64,000 bases of DNA, from the NCBI GenBank assembly GCA_033032865.1, contig JAWHQI010000099.1, positions 2,799,001 through 2,863,000 on the forward strand, read 5' to 3'. The notes beneath the pieces are model-generated. The model did not search any database. It was not told where the DNA came from and was given only the letters and a program-made list of their open reading frames with translations. A program made the position numbers and the translations under genes. Below, piece by piece: positions 21,071 through 31,287 of the stretch; position 1 is the first letter of the stretch, and each line of letters opens with the position of its first letter. This DNA comes from Dactylorhiza incarnata. Lineage: Eukaryota > Streptophyta > Magnoliopsida > Asparagales > Orchidaceae.

Positions 21071-22531
21071 TGATGACTCCCATTTATATACACATTTTTG
21101 GACTCGTCTGGGCCGTATTTCTAGTCGATGCACTACACTTTAGGCATGTTTTTGATCATATTTGTTATTCCTTGCTAGGTGCACCCTTAGGCCCGTTTCG
21201 GTGCAAATTTGCGCTCCTTGTTATTGGGGGTAAGCACATGGTGCTCCCCATCCCTTTCTCTTTGTTTATCTAGTGCTGGAGGTGTTTTCCCAGCTGTTTT
21301 ATCTTGTATACAGGTGGTCGGATCATCCAGTTTTCCCCCAGAATTCATGATTGTGTGCAACGCACGGTCGTGCGTTTCCTTGACGCACGGACGGTTGTGG
21401 TCGTGCGTTCTCCTCCAGGCAGAAAACGGGAGATTTGAGTTTGGTCGTGCGTTTTGACGCACGAGCGGAATTGCCCGTGCGTGAGTCAAACGCACGGACG
21501 CCTGTTTCTTCCTGTTTTTTAGCTTTTCTGAATTTACCCGTGCGTTTTGACGCACAGGAAGATTTGCCCGTGCGTGAGTAAATCGCACGGGCGGCGCAGC
21601 TTAGTCTTCACGCCAGTTTTTATTATTAATTATCGCACGGGCAGCGCACAATCGTGCGTTCGACCGTGCGTGACCAATACTGTGCCTGTTTAGTATTTAA
21701 AGCAGGAAATGCCACTACCAGAAAAGGCCCCCGATTCCCCTCGCGGGAAAAGCCAGGAATCCCGCCATTTTCGCCCTTTCCACCAGAGGAGACAAGAGGA
21801 GACCATTTCCAGCGATCTCCTTCGCCATTCCTCCATCCGGGAGCATTTGCAAGCATTCTCCGCCACTAGTTCAAGCATTCTTCGTCGAGGAGACCATAAG
21901 AGCGTTGAAGATCATTGGAGCGGTGACAGCCTCCTTCGAGTCCGCACACCATCTGAGGGCCGAGCCCGAAGAGAGCCCTACAACCTCTCACTCCGGCCGA
22001 GAACCCAAGACGCGGTGACATCTTCTATGTGGTCCTTTCTAAACTTTGATGCTTGTGCTTTCTCTTTGTGTTGTTGTACGAACGCTTGTTAGGTTAATGT
22101 TATGGATCCTTGCTTATGTTGTGATAGCCTAGGTTATTTGTGTGTGAAGCCATCTAGCAATTGCTAGTGGTGATGTTGGCGAAGAGGTGAATACGACCCT
22201 CACAAAACCTCACATTGTGGCCACTCCATCTGCTTACCGAAGCGCGGCATCGCGGCCGCTGCACTCACCCACACCTTGCGAAGCGGTGCTTTTCGACCCG
22301 CATTTCTCTTATTTCTACAATAGCTTAGGAATCCTATCACAACCCCCTTTGTTATTACTTAGTAATCCTTTTAACTAATTTCTGGGCAGAGCGAATCATA
22401 CTACCCAACTTGTGGTCCTTTGAGATTGACATTTGAGGAGTTCCTCCCTATTTTATTACTTGAGCGACCGGTGCACTGCCATCATGTCGCATTTCGTTCT
22501 TGCTAATTAGCGTTAGTAAAATCGCGCATTA
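21071..22531 (+). repeat. Element B 3' LTR
   Basis: Starts TGATGACTCCC and ends GCGCATTA; the 5' LTR has GATGAGTCCC and GCGCATCA, so both tips carry substitutions and the tip hairpin is weakened. Carries the same CGCACGG/CCGTGCG array (about 21360-21670). Followed by ACAAG (22532-22536). Confidence 0.9.
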
Positions 22532-22536
22532 ACAAG

Positions 22537-23257
22537 CCCTGCAGAGTCCTTCCTTCTTGTATGAACCAGAAGGCAGTCCTCTTACTAGACTGTCCTTGGA
22601 GAGCTTAGAGATAGTTCTAAGGTTAATATGTCCTAGCCTTTTATGCCATAATTCATTTGTTTTACTCATTGAATTAAATAAACAAATGTCTGAATTGGCA
22701 GAGTCAAAATTGACTAAATAAATATTTCCATGTCTAATACCAGATAACACATTAATGTTTTTATTATTTGTGATAAGACATAAGAAATGATTGAAAGTTA
22801 CCTGATAACCTTCATCACATAGCTGGGTTATGCTAATGAGGTTATGCTTGAGACCCTTGACATATGCTACCTCCTTGAAGGTAGCTGCTCCAACTTTGAT
22901 TTTTCCATATCCTTTGGTTTGTCCACAGTTGGAGTCTCCAAAAATCACTTTGGGTCCAAGCTTTGCCTTATAGTTGCTTAGGTTGGCCTTGTTTCCTGTC
23001 ATGTGCTTGGAGCACCCACTATCCAAATACCGCTGTTCTTTTATGCTTGGATAGCCTTGTACCTGCACAATAGAAAATAAACCAGTTGTTCTTGACCCAG
23101 ACTACCTTGGGTCCTTTTGTCTTACCACAAAATTCTAAAATGTAAGAAATCTCAGGCTGATCATTATAGCCTTGTGGATGATATTTCCTTGGAGGAATGA
23201 TCCACTCAGTAAAGGAATTCTTAGTATGTTGAGAATTAGAATTCTTTTAAAATTCAG
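22537..23257 (-). pseudogene. Element A protease and pre-integrase domain
   Basis: Minus strand. Begins with GPKVVWVKNN, the usual end of a Sirevirus Gag region, then the protease start QRYLDSGCSKHMTGN with an intact Asp-Ser-Gly. Next comes KVIFGDSNCGQTKGYG and LKHNLISITQLCDEGY, then the zinc-binding pre-integrase domain ELWHKRLGHINLRTISKL ... GLCRAC. Element B interrupts it here; it continues at 5348. No stop codon is seen between 23068 and 22537. Confidence 0.87.
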
Positions 23258-23440
23258 TACAATTTCTGTTCGACGAACTTGGTTGAGTTCGTCGATCGCC
23301 GTTCGACGAATTGAAGTGATTTCATCGAGCGTCGTTTGAAGAATAGCTATAATGAAAGTCTATATTCAGAGTTTGACGATCTCTGTTCGACTAATTCATG
23401 TGATTTCGTCGAACGCCGTTCGATGAATTCTTTTGAATTC
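23258..23440 (-). repeat. TTCGTCGAA palindrome patch inside element A gag region
   Basis: Contains CGTTCGACGAA, TTCGTCGATCG, GTTCGACGAATTG, TTTCGTCGAACG and degraded copies, the same motif that fills U3 of this element's LTRs. On the minus strand the gag frame runs through it with several stops, producing a Ser/Asn/Arg-rich stretch. It lies about where a second zinc knuckle is expected in this family; no knuckle is seen in A. Confidence 0.75.
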
Positions 23441-24437
23441 CTTTGTTCTTAACATCCTTACTTGAGATATTCTTACCTACAACTATTGCTTCTTTGCTCT
23501 TGGCAGAGATGAACTTTACTGGTGTAGATAAAATGTTTTTCTTAAGGAGATGTGGTTGACTTGATGATGCACCCAAGCCCAGTTTGCCATTTAGTCTGGC
23601 ATTCACAGTTCTTGTGATGTCCATCAGTTTGATGCTTCTCCCATTGAGGGATTGTTCAAACTTCTTAGCCTCAGATAATTTGTTCTCAATGAGAACAATG
23701 TGTTCTTTGGAGGCAGCCAATTCTTTCTTAAGATTGACATTATCTTCAGCGAGATGATTCATTTCAACCAACTTACTTCTGAGGGAAATTATTTCCTTCT
23801 CAGATTTAATTAAATCCAAACAAAGAGTTTTAAATTCATTTTTGAAATCATTTGAATTAAAGTCAAAGGTAGAGATTACCTGATCACTGTCATTATCAGA
23901 TTCTGATTCATCTGAATTACTTCCTGAGGCATTGATAGCCATCATGCAGAAGTTTCTTTCATCTTCATCATCTTCATCATCACTGGAGCTTGATGATGAT
24001 GCAAGTTCTGAATCATTGCATGAGTCATAAACAGCCATCAAGCATTGATCCTTTTCATTTGCATCATTTTCATCTTCAGCAGAACCATCAACCATGTTGT
24101 TGAGGGAGTTCCAGATATCCCAGGCTGAGGTTCAATCCACAACCTTCTGGAAAATATCATCAGACATTGTTTGTGCCAATATGTTCATTGCCTTGGCATC
24201 TACATTTCTTTGCTTCTTTTGAGCTTCTGTCCACTCAGGAGGTGGAACATCATTATTGTTGGTTGCTGCTTCAGTACTTGTTGATGTTGAAGGAGTAGGG
24301 GGTCCTGTCAAAATGGAATTACAAATATCCTCATCAATAGAATTCATATATAATTTGATCCTTGCCTTCCATAATGCAAACTTATTGAGATTGCACATAG
24401 GAGGTCTTGTGCTTGAGTAATCTTTGTTCTGTGACAT
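23441..24437 (-). pseudogene. Element A gag
   Basis: Minus strand. The N-terminal part (from ATG at 24437) has LNKFALWKARIKLYMNS and AKAMNILAQTMSDDIFQKV, the copia Gag opening. A TGA stop follows at 24132-24134; the same frame continues as TSAWDIWNSLNN and then jumps to EDENDANEKDQCLMAV, so roughly 200 residues of central Gag with the first zinc knuckle are deleted. The remainder is the Sirevirus-type acidic region (SSSSSSDDEDDEDERNFCMMAI) and a coiled coil with heptad leucines (about 23880-23620). Normally forms the particle shell. Confidence 0.82.
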
Positions 24438-24524
24438 GAGTTTTTAGAAAAATAAAACTCTAGAAAAACTTAAGATCTAATTGATCTTTTAATTCAGGTG
24501 TTAACCTATGTAACCAATCAACCA

Positions 24525-24537
24525 CCCTCTGATACCA
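24525..24537 (-). other. Element A primer binding site (initiator tRNA-Met)
   Basis: On the minus strand TGGTATCAGAGGG, two bases after the 5' LTR end. Complements the 3' end of initiator tRNA-Met except at the last bases. Confidence 0.88.
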
Positions 24538-24539
24538 AT

Positions 24540-26112
24540 TGAAAGTGAGGCATTAGATCTTAGCTTTACTCTAGAGGGGGGGGGGGGGGGGGGGTGAATA
24601 GAGTATTAAAAAGTTTTAACTTATTTTATAGCGGAATTAAAATAGTGATATGTGTACAGAGTGAGTGTAAAAGTAAAATAAACACAAATCACACAGCACA
24701 GCAGAGTATAGAAAATCACATAAACACAAAAGACACAAGGATCTATTGTAGTTCCCCAATCAAACTGGGTGCATCTACTCTTCTACCACCCTTGGTTGGA
24801 ATCCACTAGGTTTTTTATCAGGTGCCCTATCACCAATGGGATTTTTGATTAGGTGCCCAAACACCAGTGAGCATTTGATCAGGTGCTCAAAATAAAACAC
24901 AGGTTTTTGATCAGGTGGCCTGCCACCAAAGATCTAACTTTTGAAGGGAGTTAAAACCATGTACAAGATGTGATAAAAAGAAGTAAACAAAAAGGTTTAT
25001 GAAATTCTTCTCTATGAGAGAAGACTAGTGGATTGTTGTTGTGAAGCTCCCCTATCTGATAGAATTTCTTGACAGATAATGGATGGAGCTTTCTCTTGGA
25101 TGTAAATGATCTTCCTTGATAGTAGATGAATCTGAGAGATAAAGTTTCTCAGATTATTGTTGTTCTTTGAAGATTAGAACCAGCAGCTAAAAACTGAGAG
25201 AAGATTTGTGTTGTTGTCCTCAGAGAATGAGAATGCTGTTGTTGAGGATGAACTCTGTAAATCTTTTTGACATTTTTGAAGTTCACTCTCGACTGATATT
25301 TCTCTATTCTTTCTTTGGTACTACTCCTCTTCTGTCTTTTTTTCCTTAGACAATATATGACTGATTTGAAATTCAAATCTTCTAGATATGGAATATAATA
25401 TCTTGAAAAGATATTTCTTAGAACTGCAATCTGATTCAGCAATAATAATTAATTCCTTTTCCTTTTCCATAAGATTATCCTTCTTTAATATGTCAAACGG
25501 CTACTTTCTCGAGAGAAGAGAATGGAAAGGAATAATCAAAGGAAAGGTCAAATCTTGACTTATCTGATAAATGAATAAGTCCATATCATATTATAGATCC
25601 ATTGTTGAATAGTCGATCTTAGTTCAGAGAAAATAGATAACTGATATATCAAAAGTTGTTAAGCTGGAGAAGAAATTCATCCAGCAGAAAACTGAGTTCG
25701 TCGAGCTGAGAGTTGAGTTCGTCGAACTGAATTAATTCGTCGAACACAATCTGGAGTTTGTCAAAGTGAATCTGGAGTTCGTCGAACTAAATTAATTCGT
25801 CGAACACAATCTAGAGTTCGTCGAATTGAATCTGGAGTTCGTCAAACTAAACATAAAATCTGTTGAACTGGATGGAAGACTGAAATTGTTGAGCTGAAGA
25901 GCAAGTTCATCGAACTGAAGTATGACGTTCGTCGAACGCAGAACGGATTTCGTCGAACGCAGATTGAAGTTCGTCGAACACAGAAACTTGGAAGTTTTCC
26001 TAAGTTCTAGCTAACTTAGACCTTGACCCATAGACTATACAATGGGGTCAACTTGAGTCTTAATCAACAAATAGTGATCCTAGCCCAAATCAGTAATAGG
26101 GTTGTTCCAACA
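24540..26112 (-). repeat. Element A 5' LTR
   Basis: Minus-strand LTR from TGTTGGAAC (26112) to CACTTTCA (24540), 1573 bp. U3 holds the TTCGTCGAA array (about 25670-25985). In the R/U5 part a tandem repeat with units like TTTGATCAGGTGCCC covers about 24808-24935. Near the end lies the shared Sirevirus-type motif (plus strand CTCTAGAGGG...GGGTGAATAG) with a run of 19 G at 24576-24594. Confidence 0.9.
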
Positions 26113-26929
26113 CACCTCCCAAGCCAAAAGCTGAAGTTGGGCACCTTGGAGAGCCTTAGGAGCTAACCAAAATGTCCTCAGGAGGAAGAAGCCAATAAAA
26201 ATCAGATCCCCTTCAAAGGTGCCCTTCAGGGTTTATATATAGTTTATCTGTTGGGTCTGCTAATAGCGTAACTCTGCCTTTTGATTTTGCTAGACGCACT
26301 ACAAAGTTGTCTGGTAACAGCCAAAATCTGATGTACTGATGGGTTATCGGCAGACAAACTTGAATAAACGCGAATAAAATATTATACCAAAGATCTCGGG
26401 GGGTTGGCGAGGTCGGTCCTCACCTTATCCCTGAGGTTCTACCCAGGCGAGTGCAACTCGCTACCGAGCCGCTCGGCGCCCAGCAGCGAGACCCCCCCCC
26501 CCCCTTAGTATTACTAATCGCACTCCGAAGCGGCGAGCACCCCTTGGCCTCAACCTTGCAAGGCGGTGAGACTAGCTCGCCCCGCCCTCGCAACTCGCTC
26601 TTCGAGATGCGGTGAGCCCTCGCTCGCTTCGTCTATGCCTGATTGTCAATTTTATACCTCGGTGAACACGGGGTTGAACACATTCTATGAACAATCCCAA
26701 ATGCTTGGTTGCTCATGTAACTCATTCATCTGTTGAGGCTTCTGATTATTTATTAATGCTCTGCCTTTTAATAAACTATTGGGCATTACTGGTGTGCTGT
26801 TTGAAGCTTAATGTTGGGAGTTTTATGATTCACTGCCCACCGTAATGCATCGGGCCTCCCTTCCAGAACTAATATTTTATGTTCATTTATCTTTGGTAGT
26901 TGTTCTCCTTACATAAATAGTATTAATAA
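26113..26929. other. degenerate LTR-like GC-rich stretch
   Basis: No ORF. TATA-like TTTATATATAG near 26230, then a GC-rich part (26390-26640) rich in GGCGAG/CTCGCC motifs and a run of 13 C at 26492-26504. The same motif density marks the K-family LTRs at 28496 and 30746, so it may be an older relative. No ends found. Confidence 0.35.
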
Positions 26930-27417
26930 CGTCTAAGTTCTATTTTGCAGATATGTTTCATATACGAGCATGTATCAGATGCATTCCTGAAAGATATTAG
27001 AAATTGGATGATAAATATAGTTACGAGGATCCCAACACAGTCGAATTGGACTGATTATGGGGTTTTTTGGATGATGTAAATGGAGGCGGTACTACAGAAG
27101 AAGAAAATACAATGTAATGATTGCAAGGATTGATAGAAAAAGAGGCCCAAGTTTAGGGAAGAAGCGGATGTATAGATTTTACAAATATTCTGGAGCATTA
27201 TAATGAAAAACTAATGATTTTGATAAACTTTTAGTTTAGTTAACAATTCTTATTTCCCTGGTCTTTTAGTACAATGCTCTAGCGTTCACCATTGTTATAA
27301 TGAAATACTTTCAGCGTTTACCATTGTTATAATGAAAAACATCCAAAAAGTTATTCATTATATGTTGTGCCCCATGTTTTTCATTAGTCGTTAAAAATTC
27401 ATATGGGGGAGATCGTG
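26930..27417. other. unassigned AT-rich stretch with exon-like piece
   Basis: At 26939-26950 TCTATTTTGCAG looks like a 3' splice site, followed by an open stretch of about 40 codons in the plus strand. I recognise no protein in it. A local repeat, an ATAATGAAA-containing unit, occurs near 27198, 27296 and 27326. Possibly transposon 3' DNA or a small gene fragment. Confidence 0.2.
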
Positions 27418-27852
27418 TATCGGCACAGAATCCTCATGACCACCATCACTGATAATGATCCTCAATTTGCCAACGATGATTTGTTATGTTTTTTGTGAAC
27501 AAGTCAACATTGAATTTTGCTTGCGTCAATCCACCACCCACGGAGCAATAGGTAAATGGAGGCCGCCAACAAATATATCCATAATCTATTAAAGAAGAAA
27601 GTGGAAAAAATCTGTGACAATTGGGAGAAGTAGCTTCCCTCAGTGTTGTGGACATTGAGAACTACCTCGTCCTCATCCACCAGAAAAACACCTTTCAAAC
27701 TATCACATGGTTTTGATGCCCTCAATCCGGTAGAGTTCAACGTCATGAGCTTGAGAGTCATTCTCTCCAAGCAGAATGACGAGAATTGGATGGAAGGAAA
27801 CAACGAAGAAATGAAGTGCAACCTCGATCATCATCACTGATAATGATCCTCA
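27418..27852 (+). pseudogene. Tat-type gypsy integrase fragment, copy 1
   Basis: Plus strand. Reads TDNDPQFANDDLL (second catalytic Asp region), then ANKYIHNLLKKKVEKICDNW, SVLWTLRTTSSSSTRKTPF, GFDALNPVEFNVMSLRVIL and NDENWMEGNNEEMKCNLD, the usual order of a plant Tat-lineage integrase C-terminal half. Frames shift at least once, and the catalytic Glu region is damaged. The upstream half is absent. Confidence 0.75.
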
Positions 27853-28495
27853 ATTTGCCAATTGGATGGAATTTGCGAAGAAATGAAGTGCATCCTAAAT
27901 TGGATGGAATCCTCATGACCATCATCAGTGATAATGATCCTCAATTTGCCAACGCTGATTTGTTATATTTTTGTGAACAGGTCAACATCAAACTTCGCTT
28001 CGCGTAAATCCACTACCCATGGAGCAATAGGTAGATGGAGGCCGCCAACAAATAGATCCATAATCTATTAAAGAACTAAGTGGAAAACATCGGCGAAAAT
28101 TGGGAGGAGTAGCTTCCCTCAGTGTTGTGGACATTGAGAACTACCTCATCCTAATCCACCGGAAAAACACCTTTCAAACTATCACATGGTTTTGAGGCCC
28201 TCAACCTGTTAGAGTTCAATGTCATGAGCCTGAGAGTCATTCTATCCAAGCAGAATGATGAGAATTGGATGGAAGGCAACAATGAAGAAATGAAGTGCAG
28301 CCTCGACCTTATCAAGGAACTGAGGGACTAGGCCGTCGTCAGACATGAAGAGATCAAGATAAGGATGGTCAAACATTTTGAAAAGCATGTCACAATGAAG
28401 AAATTCGTCATGGGAGATCTCATCATGAAAAAGGTAGATGCAACAGGAAGAATGGATCTGTAGGAAAGCTCAACCCAAACTGGGCAGGTCCTTTC
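27853..28495 (+). pseudogene. Tat-type gypsy integrase fragment, copy 2
   Basis: Second, longer copy of the same integrase end: TIISDNDPQFANADLLYFCE, ENWEE, LPSVLWTLRTTSS, TPFKLSHGFEALN, then past the end of copy 1 into LIKELRD, KIRMVKHFEKHV, FVMGDLIMKKV and GKLNPNWAGPF. It has several stops. Small misplaced blocks (CACTGATAATGATCCTCAAT occurs three times in 27440-27950) mark the junction between copies. It ends where the K-family LTR begins. Confidence 0.75.
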
Positions 28496-29511
28496 TGTTG
28501 GAACCTGGATACCGGTCCAACTATGTTCGAGACTGGGGAGTAGCTTGAGTTACTTTTTTCTTCATCAAATCCCTAGGTCTGAGTATTTTGAGCTGAGAAC
28601 TGGCCCTCACATAATGATAGGTAGTTGCCTTAAGAAAGGACCCACTGGCTGCAGCGAGAAGGTCCCGCCACTAACCCGGAAATCTGACCTGATTTCCCCT
28701 CCCAAAAACCAAAGGCTGAGCCTATCTCAGATAGCACAAGGACACAAGGAAGAAAGCACATGCTCTCTTGGGGGGGGGGGTGGATCTGTGTTGATCTGAG
28801 ACATAATGGGTCCTATTTATAGGCAAACCTTCTTGCGGGCAAAATAGTCCAAAAGGCATGTGAATAGCTCCCTTCGCCTTAACTAAATTACTACATGCAT
28901 ACCATAATGGTCTGCGAACAGCTCCTCGTGCCTTTTTATAAATACTAATCGCAACCCCCACTGTTCTGCGGATAATGAGAGGGGGTTGAGGAGTCGTGTT
29001 GACCCGAACTCGCCTCGCTCCCTTCTTACGCAATCGCGGCCAAGGCGACTATGCCCTACCTTACTCACCGAGAGGCGAGAAAGAGCTTTTGCCGTCGAGA
29101 CGGGCTGTTCAAATCTCTTAGATGAATCACGCTCATTACACTGAGAAGGGACCATGCCTTCGAGAAGGAAACTATGGCGTCAAGAAGAAATCACGTCGAT
29201 AAGAGCTATGGTGGGGAGGGGCGTATTCGCCTCACCCTACCCTAGGCGAGTAGGACCATCATTGGATCTACTCGGCGGATGATGTCGGTCTACTCGTCGA
29301 ATACGGGTTGTACACTTTCATTATCAAGGAAGTGCTCAAGAGCGTGGCCTACTGTTTGCAATCCCATGATAAAGAGGAGATCTCCAACACTTGGAGTGAC
29401 GATGTCTTGGAGAGATATTACTCTTAGGTCACGATATCCTTTCTATGTTCTTGCTTTCGATCCCTATCTATGAACAATGAATGTATTCTGTTGGTTGATT
29501 GTAAGATGCTA
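28496..29511 (+). mobile_element. K-family LTR, left copy
   Basis: Starts TGTTGGAACCTGGATACCGG, TATA-like CTATTTATAGG at 28813-28823, run of 11 G at 28770-28780, then a GC-rich part with many CTCGCC/GGCGAG motifs to about 29255. The right end is uncertain; ATGCTAACA at about 29511 is a candidate TG...CA end. No primer site or coding region follows. Confidence 0.6.
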
Positions 29512-29929
29512 ACATTTTTTTGTGATGTGAGGTCTATCGAATCGTCTCTAAGCGTCAGATAACCTGAAACCCTCACTTACTTGTTTCCCCCTTGGATCGA
29601 GATCTCCGGATTCGATCATGTGGATGACTCTAAGCAAACTATTAATTCCCTTCAGACAGTCGCTGAAACTTACTTGAACCCCCTCGAATTGCGATCAATG
29701 GATCCAATCTCTTGCGGTCTTTGAGTCTCCAACCCTCTATGTCAGCATGAGCTAATCTCCTCTTAACATCAGTGATGATTATATACACATGAATGCTTCC
29801 TAAGAGATGGTTGCAGTGCAGGTCTCAAGACAGATGATTATAAAGTGAGTGTTGTCCATGCAATAACATATATTGCAAATTTTTAGAACAAAACTCTCAT
29901 AACACGTGGTTAGATATAACAATCTTTCC
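29512..29929. other. spacer between the inverted K-family LTRs
   Basis: No ORF, no matching repeat and no known motif was seen. Part of it may be the undefined end of either LTR. Confidence 0.3.
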
Positions 29930-30746
29930 TCAATACCCATGTGTATAATCCATATTCGGGGAGTAAACCAAGCATTTGACTTAGCGGGCCTAGGGTAAGG
30001 TGAGGCGAGTACGCCCCCTTTCTCTTCACGATGACATAATCTCTTCTCGACGACACAAGTGCAATCCGTCCTAATGATGAAAGCTCCTTCTTGCCCAGAG
30101 CAAGGCGAGGCGAGTGCGACATGGCCTCAAGCGAGCATGCCTCAGGCAAATTCATCTCAGGAGAACTCGCCCCTGATAAGCAGAGGACGAGTCTAATCAC
30201 ATCATTCGTACTCACTCAAGAAGGGAGCGAGGCGAATTCGGGTCGACCTAACTCATCATTATTCCCTCGCTATCGGCAGACCGACAGGGGGCTGTAGTTA
30301 GTATTTTCAAAAAGGCGCGCGGAGCTAGTCGCAGCCCACTTGGGTCTACATATAGTAATTCAGTTAAGGCAGAGGGAGCTATCCGCATGCCGATTGGACA
30401 CTTTTACCCTCAGAAGAAATTTTCTATAAATTGGACCAATTATTTCTCAGATCAGCACAGATCCACCCTCCAAGAGAGCCTGAGCTTTCCTCCTTTTCCT
30501 TTCGTGCTATCTTAGAGAGAGGCTCAACCAATGGTTTTGGGAGGGGATATCAAATAAGATTTCTGGGTTAGTGACGGGACCTCCTCGCTGCAGCTAGTGG
30601 GTCTGTTCTTAGGCAATTATCCACCATACTGTGAGGGCCAGTTCCCAGCTCAAAATACTTAAACCTAGGGACCAAACGAAGAGAGAAGTAACTCAAGCTA
30701 CTCCCCAAGTCTCGAACATAGTTGAACCGGTATCCGGGTTTAAACA
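29930..30746 (-). mobile_element. K-family LTR, right copy, inverted
   Basis: Reverse complement starts TGTTTAAACCCGGATACCGG and follows the left copy block by block: CTGCAGCGAGGAGGTCCCG, TCCCCTCCCAAAA, GCTCTCTTGGAGGGTGGATC, TTAACTGAATTACTA and the CGAATTCGCCTCGCTCCC part. Similarity fades past about 29930. With the left copy it forms a large inverted repeat. No target duplication was found. Confidence 0.6.
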
Positions 30747-31287
30747 CTATGTACAAATGTCTCTAACATAACATATTTTGCAGTTTTCTCTTACAATATC
30801 TAAGTTATAGATATTTCCAACAACACCCACATATATATGTCTTTATCAACATGTGTTGAATACTCTAAACACCAACTTGAACAATATAATTTCTTTTAAT
30901 AAGTCCAATAATATATTTTCTAATTTACATGTTATCTAATTATATAGATTTCTATTGTGACAACTTGATCTTATACCGACCATCAAGATAGAAAACATAT
31001 TTTCTCAACACCCCGTCACTACTTTAATTCTTAAAAATGTACATTTTAAAGACTATAAAGCTAAACTTATTTATGGCATCCATTCAAATATTAAAAAGCT
31101 GAGATAAATCTAAATTTACTTAATAAGAATATATGTGGGTGTTATATTTAGGTGGTTGTTATTCAAAAATAGTGTTGGTCTATTCGCAGCTCTAAAGAAA
31201 GTCAAATTCGTTATTTGCATTTGTTGCGGGTCACTCGAAGCGCTTGTAGACCAGTCAAAGCAAGCCGTCTTAGCGCAGGAGTGGGTT
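30747..31287. other. unassigned AT-rich DNA
   Basis: No supported ORF, RNA gene or repeat. The last part (31190-31287) is less AT-rich. It is the left flank of element C; the five bases before its LTR are GGGTT. Confidence 0.3.

Larger units (their letters stand above)
5354..22531 (+). mobile_element. Element B, Athila-type gag-protease element (hosts I)
   Basis: Inserted into A inside the pre-integrase coding region. The five bases ACAAG at 5349-5353 recur at 22532-22536, and removing B restores an open C-x2-C...GKKTK junction in A. Plus-strand order: 5' LTR, tRNA-Asp primer site, gag (split by I), protease, a 1.75-kb non-coding region, polypurine tract, 3' LTR. There is no reverse transcriptase, RNase H or integrase, so without the 10-kb insert B is about 7.2 kb and non-autonomous. 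Gag and primer site place it near Athila. The 3' LTR ends in TA rather than CA. Confidence 0.9.
3163..26112 (-). mobile_element. Element A, Sirevirus-like Ty1/copia (hosts B)
   Basis: Minus-strand copia element. From right to left: 5' LTR (26112-24540), primer site, gag, protease and pre-integrase domain, the 17-kb insertion B, integrase core and C-terminus, an extra ORF, polypurine tract, and a 3' LTR truncated on its outer side. Reverse transcriptase and RNase H are missing: the integrase C-terminus runs straight into the extra ORF near 4595. Gag also has an internal deletion. The Gag with acidic and coiled-coil parts, the initiator-Met primer site and an extra ORF after pol fit the Sirevirus group. 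The truncated left LTR means its target duplication cannot be checked (right flank is CACCT). Confidence 0.85.

Noticed and set aside
29279..29473. Small plus-strand ORF between the K arms
   Set aside because: Inside the K LTR and not preserved in the right-hand copy.
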